9,916 nucleotides of DNA from an uncultured Roseovarius sp. (GTDB taxonomy: Bacteria > Pseudomonadota > Alphaproteobacteria > Rhodobacterales > Rhodobacteraceae). Below the pieces are notes generated by a model. It saw nothing but the letters and a program-made list of their open reading frames with translations. It was not told where the DNA came from and made no database searches. Position 1 is the first letter of the stretch. Each line of letters starts with the position of its first letter. Below, in pieces: positions 6,182-9,916 of this stretch. Where the stretch lies: the NCBI GenBank assembly GCA_913055965.1, contig CAJXKX010000043.1, positions 1 through 9,916 on the forward strand. Reading direction: 5' to 3'. Both the position numbers and the translations under genes were made by a program.

Positions 6182-7210
6182 ATGAAGACCAATCCGGGCC
6201 GGTTCTTCGAGGATTACAAACTGGGCGAAGTGATCCGCCACGCGGTGCCGCGCAGCGTCTCGGGAGGCGAGCGCGCGCTCTACCACGCGCTCTACCCGGC
6301 GCGCCACGCGCTCTATTCCTCGAACGAGTTCGCGCGGGCGAGCGGCTTGCCCGACAGCCCGATCGACGACATGGCCGCGTTTCACATCGTCTTTGGCAAG
6401 TCGGTGCCGGATATCTCGCTCAATGCCGTGGCCAATCTGGGCTATGCCGAGGCACGCTGGCTGCGCCCGGTCTATCCCGGCGACACGCTGCGCGCCCAAT
6501 CCGAGGTGATCGGGCTCAAGCAGAATTCATCCGGCAAGACCGGGGTGGTCTATGTGCGCACCACCGGGGTCAACCAGCATGACCTGCCGGTGATGGAGTT
6601 CGTGCGCTGGGTGATGGTGCGCAAGAACGACCCCGACGCGCCCGCGCCCGATCCGGTGGTGCCGCAGACGGCGGCGGCGGTGGCCCCGTCCGATCTGGTG
6701 ATCCCAGCGGGGCTCGATTTCACCAACTACGATTTCGGGCTGGCCGGAGAGCCGCACCGGCTGGGCGATTACGAGATCGGCGAGCGGATCGACCATGTCG
6801 ACGGCGTGACCATCGAGGAAGCCGAGCATATGATGGCCACGCGCCTCTGGCAGAATACCTCCAAGACGCATTTCGACGCCACCCCGCGCGCCGATGGCAA
6901 GCGGCTCATTTATGGCGGGCACGTGATCTCGATGGCGCGGGCGCTGTCGTTCAATGGCCTCGCCAATGCGCAGATGATCGCGGCGATCAATGCAGGCAGC
7001 CATGCCAACCCGTGTTTCGCGGGCGACACGGTGCGCGCGTGGTCCGAGGTGCTGGACCGCGCCGAGGTGGACGCGCCGGGGGTGGGCGCGCTGCGCCTGC
7101 GGCTGGTGGCGACCAAGGGCGGTGAGCCGTTCACGCTCAAGGGCGAGGACGGCAAGTATCTGCCGCATGTGCTGCTCGATCTGGATTACTGGGCGCTGAT
7201 GCCGGTCTGA
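6182..7210 (+). CDS. mch: Mesaconyl-C1-CoA hydratase / beta-methylmalyl-CoA dehydratase (double MaoC-like)
   Basis: Interconverts mesaconyl-C1-CoA and beta-methylmalyl-CoA in the ethylmalonyl-CoA pathway, directly before cleavage to glyoxylate and propionyl-CoA. The 342-residue length is the size of R. sphaeroides Mch (about 343), and long stretches agree with that enzyme as I recall it, from MKTNPGRFFEDY onward through SGGERALYHALYPARHAL, VPDISLNAVANLGYAE and RLIYGGHVISMARALSF. It contains two MaoC-type hot-dog domains (about 1-155 and 180-342). In the second, WQNTSKTHFD (223-232) aligns with the R-hydratase active-site motif; Asn225 and His230 are candidate catalytic residues. The ribosome site GGAG lies within the end of the DUF1737 gene, 2 nt away, indicating coupling. 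It is last in its operon and converges with the Nudix gene (10-nt gap), with no clear terminator between. Confidence 0.94.
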   Translation: MKTNPGRFFEDYKLGEVIRHAVPRSVSGGERALYHALYPARHALYSSNEFARASGLPDSPIDDMAAFHIVFGKSVPDISLNAVANLGYAEARWLRPVYPGDTLRAQSEVIGLKQNSSGKTGVVYVRTTGVNQHDLPVMEFVRWVMVRKNDPDAPAPDPVVPQTAAAVAPSDLVIPAGLDFTNYDFGLAGEPHRLGDYEIGERIDHVDGVTIEEAEHMMATRLWQNTSKTHFDATPRADGKRLIYGGHVISMARALSFNGLANAQMIAAINAGSHANPCFAGDTVRAWSEVLDRAEVDAPGVGALRLRLVATKGGEPFTLKGEDGKYLPHVLLDLDYWALMPV

Positions 7211-7220
7211 ACCGCCGCCT

Positions 7221-7679
7221 TCACAGGTGGCGCAGGATCGCCTTCAGGTCCGGCTCCTGCACCAGCTTGGCGGCCTTTTTCGCGGCCACCCAGGCGCGCT
7301 TGCGCTGGCCTGCCTCGGGATAGCGGTCGGCCAGGTCGTCCTTGCGCAACCGTACCTTGTAGAGATGCGCCACGACCGGGATCACGCTACCATCCGCGAG
7401 CGCCTTGTCGTAGAAGAACTGCCCGGCGCGGCGCGCCTTGTCGGGCTCGGCGCGCACGCCCGCCTCTTCCCACGCCTCGCGCATGGCGGCCTGCACGTCG
7501 CTCAGCCCCTTCATGGGCCAGCCCTTGGGCACCACCCAGCGCCCGGTATCGCGGCTGGTGATGAGCAGGACCTCCTTGCGCCCCTTGACCTTGCGCCAGC
7601 ACAGCGCCGCCACCTGCCGCTCGGGCGGATAGGCGGTGCGCGCGCCGGAGCGCTCGGACAAGGATTGCATCTGTACCAT
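7221..7679 (-). CDS. Nudix hydrolase (DIPP/MTH-like, alphaproteobacterial type)
   Basis: A 152-residue single-domain Nudix protein, expected to hydrolyse a nucleoside diphosphate linked to another moiety; the substrate is not determinable. The Nudix box spans residues 53-75 (GWPMKGLSDVQAAM, then REAWEEAGV). The metal-binding REAWEEAG half is intact, but the glutamate of the G-x5-E part is Leu59. It is preceded by DTGRWVVPKGW (44-54), a stretch seen in the diphosphoinositol-polyphosphate-phosphohydrolase-like subgroup. ATG 7679 follows AGGG by about 9 nt; ATG 7670 is an alternative. A candidate promoter lies just upstream (7727-7755), so the gene may be transcribed independently of the HrpB-containing frame 77 nt before it. 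It converges with mch. Base composition and codon use fit the main chromosome. Confidence 0.88.
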   Translation of the reverse strand: MVQMQSLSERSGARTAYPPERQVAALCWRKVKGRKEVLLITSRDTGRWVVPKGWPMKGLSDVQAAMREAWEEAGVRAEPDKARRAGQFFYDKALADGSVIPVVAHLYKVRLRKDDLADRYPEAGQRKRAWVAAKKAAKLVQEPDLKAILRHL

Positions 7680-7726
7680 CTGGTCTGCCCTGCCAGGGTT
7701 TTGGTATTCTTGGTTTCTGTTCCACT

Positions 7727-7755
7727 AATTTAGGCCACCGCACGGCGGTTTGCAA
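7727..7755 (-). promoter_or_regulatory. Candidate sigma-70-type promoter for the Nudix gene
   Basis: On the minus strand TTGCAA (7755-7750) and TAAATT (7732-7727) are separated by exactly 17 nt, each with four of six matches to the sigma-70 consensus. The implied start would give a leader of about 40 nt before ATG 7679. The region is AT-richer than its surroundings. There is no experimental or comparative support. Confidence 0.4.
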
Positions 7756-7756
7756 A

Positions 7757-8920
7757 TCACCGCGTGTTACGGGGCTTGGCGCGCAGCGTGGGGTCGGCTT
7801 CGGTCGGGTCTTCGGGCCAGGGGTGGCGGGGATAGCGCCCGCGCATGTCCTTGCGTACATCGGCATAGGACGTGGCCCAGAAACCGGGAATGTCCGTCGT
7901 CGTCTGCACCGGCTTGTGCCCCGGCGACAGGAGCGTGACGCGCAAGCCTGTGCCGCCCACGGTCGGGTGCGTGGTCTGGCCGAACATCTCTTGCAGGCGC
8001 AGGGTGATTTCGGGCGGGTCGGAGCCGTAATCAATCGGTATCCTGCGCCCCAGAGGCGTGGTGAAATGCGCCGGCGCCGCGCGGTCGAGCGCCTGCATCT
8101 GCTCCCATGACAGCCGCGCGCGCAGTGCCTCCAGCATATCGAAGCGTTTCCAGTCCTGCGCGGTTGTCACCCCGTCGAGATAGGGCAGGAGCCATGCCTC
8201 GAGTGTGTCCAGCAGCGCGGGCTCGGACAGGTCGGGCAGTCCGTCGATGCTATCGCGGCAGAGCATCACGCGCGCCTTGAACCGGCGCGCCGCGTCAGAC
8301 CAGTTGAGCCCCAGGTCGCGCACCCCGTCGAGCATGGCGCGCGCCACGGCCTCGGGCGGGGCCTCCTTCCAATGCCGGTCATCCAGGGTCAGCGCGCCAA
8401 AGCGTTCCTGCCGCCGCATCCGCACGCGCCGCTCGCGCCTGTCCCACAGGCAGACATCCTGCCAGGCGATCTGATCGGCGAAGAGCGCGCGGATCTCCGC
8501 CTCGCTGATCTGCATTGCCTGCCGGATTCGGGCCTCGCGCGGGTCGCCGTCGAGATCGGTGGCGACGATCAGGCGCGCGCCAGACATCGGGTCGTCCTCG
8601 GGCATCACCGCGCCCTTGCCGCCCGACAGCACGTAGCGCGGGGCCTCGCCCTTGCGGCGCAGCCCGATCCGGTCGGGATAGGCCAGCGCGGCGCAGTCGG
8701 CATCGCTCGGCGCGGGTGTCGCGGGCTTGGCTTGCCGTGCGAGGCGCTTGGCCTCGGCGCGGATACGCTCCACCGCAAGTTTTTCACCCAGGCGACAGCC
8801 AACCGCATACGCGGAATCTGTCGGAAATACGATAACGCCGCCGGCTGCGACGATATCCGCAGCCTGACTGATCAGCCGCGCCTGCGGATTGTCTGGATGG
8901 ATCTGGAAAAACTGTGCCAC
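7757..8920 (-). CDS. Chimeric frame: YciO N-terminus joined in frame to HrpB helicase C-terminal part
   Basis: One uninterrupted frame joins two unrelated proteins. From about 8761 down to the stop at 7757 it is the last ~330 residues of the DEAH-type ATP-dependent helicase HrpB: YPDRIGLRRKG, YVLSGGKGA, then the HrpB C-terminal domain (APAHFTTPLGRRIPIDY, LQEMFGQT, LLSPGHKPVQ, GRYPRHPWPEDPT). The first ~54 residues are the start of a YciO/Sua5-type protein. All helicase motifs (Walker A, DEAH, motif VI), which belong to the missing ~480 N-terminal residues, are absent, so this product could not be a helicase. The stop and 3' end of hrpB look natural, and codon use there matches the genes to the left. 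GTG 8920 is the likely yciO start (AGGGGG 5 nt upstream, and VAQFF aligns with the family's MSQFF); ATG 8935 is in frame but poorly placed. I regard the frame as two gene fragments joined, not a fusion enzyme. Confidence 0.85.
   Translation of the reverse strand: MAQFFQIHPDNPQARLISQAADIVAAGGVIVFPTDSAYAVGCRLGEKLAVERIRAEAKRLARQAKPATPAPSDADCAALAYPDRIGLRRKGEAPRYVLSGGKGAVMPEDDPMSGARLIVATDLDGDPREARIRQAMQISEAEIRALFADQIAWQDVCLWDRRERRVRMRRQERFGALTLDDRHWKEAPPEAVARAMLDGVRDLGLNWSDAARRFKARVMLCRDSIDGLPDLSEPALLDTLEAWLLPYLDGVTTAQDWKRFDMLEALRARLSWEQMQALDRAAPAHFTTPLGRRIPIDYGSDPPEITLRLQEMFGQTTHPTVGGTGLRVTLLSPGHKPVQTTTDIPGFWATSYADVRKDMRGRYPRHPWPEDPTEADPTLRAKPRNTR
8756..8776. other. Probable recombination or assembly junction between two genomes
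   Basis: Within these roughly 20 bp the minus-strand protein passes from YciO-like (KLAVERIR) to HrpB-like (AEAKRLAR). AT-richer YciO codons such as gaa-aaa-ctt give way at once to the GC-rich codons of the left part. The shared ERIR codons could belong to either parent, so the exact base cannot be fixed. No insertion sequence, integrase site, tRNA or long repeat flanks the point. Confidence 0.75.
8762..8920 (-). pseudogene. yciO: yciO 5' fragment (YrdC/Sua5-like), cut off at the junction
   Basis: About 53 codons match the beginning of gammaproteobacterial YciO: AQFFQIHPDNPQARLISQA, then GGVIVFPTDSAYAVGC (the conserved PTDS/T-x-Y-x-x-G nucleotide-binding segment of the YrdC/Sua5 fold) and ending EKLAVERIR. 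In E. coli YciO the corresponding stretch runs on as ERICRIRQLP and then about 150 more residues; here it changes to HrpB sequence. The rest of the domain, including the K/S-x-R substrate-binding residues, is missing. The gene lies 36 nt downstream of rnm on the same strand, the usual rnm(trpH/yciV)-yciO order in gammaproteobacteria. Confidence 0.85.
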
Positions 8921-8956
8921 ATTTACCCCCTGCATAACCCCGATTTAATATTCTGA

Positions 8957-9907
8957 CTAATGATTCAGGTGCACACTCCACTCAACGCGGCACCCTCCTG
9001 ACAAGCCTGTATCCCGGCAACATCCCCCTGCCGTCACATCCGCGCCAGTTTGCCACAGATTCCAGACAGGCTCGACGCCCGCGGGCAGCCGCACCGACCC
9101 CAACTCGCGCCACGGCTGCTCCGGCTGGTGGAAGTCGCTTCCGAGAGAGCCGCACAGCGCTTCTCCGCTTTCCGCCACTTTCTCCATCAGCGCCAGCACC
9201 TCCCGGGTCTGCAATGGATTCTGCTGACCGCACACCACCTCCAGTGCGTGCCCCCCGGCATCGCGAAACTCGCTCACCAGGCTCAGCAAGCGGGTACGAG
9301 TCAGGCCGTACTTGAGAGGATGGGCGAGCACCGCGACGCCGCCGGCAGCGCGGATGCTGTGGACAGTGTCGCCGATATCGGGCCAGGGTACGGCCACATC
9401 GCCGGCTTTTCCCGCCCCCAGGTAGCGTTTGAACGCCTTCGCGGTATCACTCACGTGCCCCGCGTCCACCAGCCAGCGCGCGAAATGCGGACGCCCGATT
9501 ACGCTGTTTCCGGCCAGTGCCCGCGCGCCGCCCAAGGCGCCGGGGAAGCCCCGCTTTTCCAGCCGCAGGGCAATCTGTTCGGCTCTTTCGGCACGCAGGT
9601 GGTCACGCAGCGATATCGCCTCACACAGAGATTCGGACGAGCAGTCAATGTTGAGTCCGACGATATGCACACTACGGCGTCCCCAACCGGCGGTAAATTC
9701 GATGCCGGGCAGCACCGAGACGCCAGATCGGCACCCGGCCTCCTGTGCCTCCCGCACGCCGCTCACCGTGTCGTGGTCAGTTAACGCCAGCAGACTGACG
9801 CCGTGCAATTTCGCTCTCGACACCAGCTCGCCAGGGCTTAAAATACCGTCCGAAGCGGTACTGTGGCAGTGAAGGTCGATCCGACCAGACAGTGATGATT
9901 GAGTCAT
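8957..9907 (-). CDS. rnm: RNase AM / 3',5'-nucleoside bisphosphate phosphatase, PHP family (YciV/TrpH)
   Basis: PHP-domain phosphoesterase that in E. coli matures 5' ends of rRNAs as a 5'-3' exonuclease and dephosphorylates pAp-type bisphosphates; cytoplasmic. The metal-binding set is complete: DLHCHSTASDG (His13, His15, Asp20), LTDHD (Asp44, His45, Asp46), PGIE (Glu70), VHIVGLNID (His81), AHP (His196) and GSDFH (Asp258, His260). Gammaproteobacterial markers include RGFPGALGGARALAG, RPHFARWLVDAG and RLPAGVEPVWNLW. Length is 316 residues against 293 in E. coli; the excess is mainly a C-terminal tail (about 287-316) rich in Gly and Cys that aligns with nothing I know. Only 9 nt precede ATG 9907 in the window, so the ribosome site cannot be judged. 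Serine and leucine codon use and lower GC in places (about 55% in 9601-9660 by hand count) differ from the left part, consistent with another source genome. Confidence 0.92.
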   Translation of the reverse strand: MTQSSLSGRIDLHCHSTASDGILSPGELVSRAKLHGVSLLALTDHDTVSGVREAQEAGCRSGVSVLPGIEFTAGWGRRSVHIVGLNIDCSSESLCEAISLRDHLRAERAEQIALRLEKRGFPGALGGARALAGNSVIGRPHFARWLVDAGHVSDTAKAFKRYLGAGKAGDVAVPWPDIGDTVHSIRAAGGVAVLAHPLKYGLTRTRLLSLVSEFRDAGGHALEVVCGQQNPLQTREVLALMEKVAESGEALCGSLGSDFHQPEQPWRELGSVRLPAGVEPVWNLWQTGADVTAGGCCRDTGLSGGCRVEWSVHLNH

Positions 9908-9916
9908 TACGCTATA

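Noticed and set aside
7737..7749. ACCGC-ACG-GCGGT hairpin just after the hrpB stop as a terminator
   Set aside because: The stem is only 5 bp and is not followed by a T-run on the minus strand. It also lies in the spacer of the candidate Nudix promoter.
7757..8920. The YciO-HrpB frame as a novel two-domain enzyme linking tRNA modification to an RNA helicase
   Set aside because: Neither half is complete: YciO stops after its first ~54 residues and HrpB lacks all helicase motifs. Codon style also changes exactly at the join. A functional fusion would need at least one intact domain.

Overview
The window is mostly high-GC DNA from an alphaproteobacterium, most likely of the Rhodobacterales (Rhodobacter/Roseobacter relatives). 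Three things point there: the mdh-sucC-sucD order, an ethylmalonyl-CoA-pathway pair (mcl2 and mch) beside it, and close agreement of those proteins with the Rhodobacter sphaeroides enzymes as I remember them. No database search was possible. From about position 8760 to the end the sequence no longer fits this lineage. It looks like a gammaproteobacterial rnm(trpH/yciV)-yciO pair, joined inside two genes.

Layout. 1-3159 (minus strand): the TCA genes mdh, sucC and a sucD that runs off the left edge. mdh is followed by a strong intrinsic terminator. Between it and sucC lie two identical perfect 10-bp palindromes one double helical turn apart, and two GC-rich hairpins sit between sucC and sucD. 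3312-4061 (plus): a TauE/SafE-type permease, divergent from mdh. 4069-4377 (minus): a small exported protein of unknown function. 4559-7210 (plus): a tight four-gene operon, mcl2, an NnrU-family membrane gene, a DUF1737 gene and mch, with gaps of 6, 4 and 2 nt. 7221-7679 (minus): a Nudix hydrolase. 7757-8920 (minus): one open frame whose C-terminal ~330 residues are the end of the helicase HrpB and whose first ~54 residues are the start of a YciO-type (Sua5/YrdC) protein. 8957-9907 (minus): a complete PHP-family RNase AM.

How the genes work together. Mcl2 and Mch act late in the ethylmalonyl-CoA pathway, which assimilates acetyl-CoA without isocitrate lyase. Mch interconverts mesaconyl-C1-CoA and beta-methylmalyl-CoA. 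Mcl2 hydrolyses (3S)-malyl-CoA to malate. That malate, and the succinyl-CoA derived from the pathway's propionyl-CoA, are substrates of Mdh and SucCD next door, so the locus links acetate assimilation to the TCA cycle.

The most important observation is the HrpB/YciO junction near 8756-8776. It is probably an assembly chimera, or less likely a real illegitimate recombination; it should not be read as a new fusion enzyme. The most interesting native signal is the tandem palindromic operator upstream of sucC. I found no convincing undescribed multi-gene system, no CRISPR array, no insertion sequence and no RNA gene.
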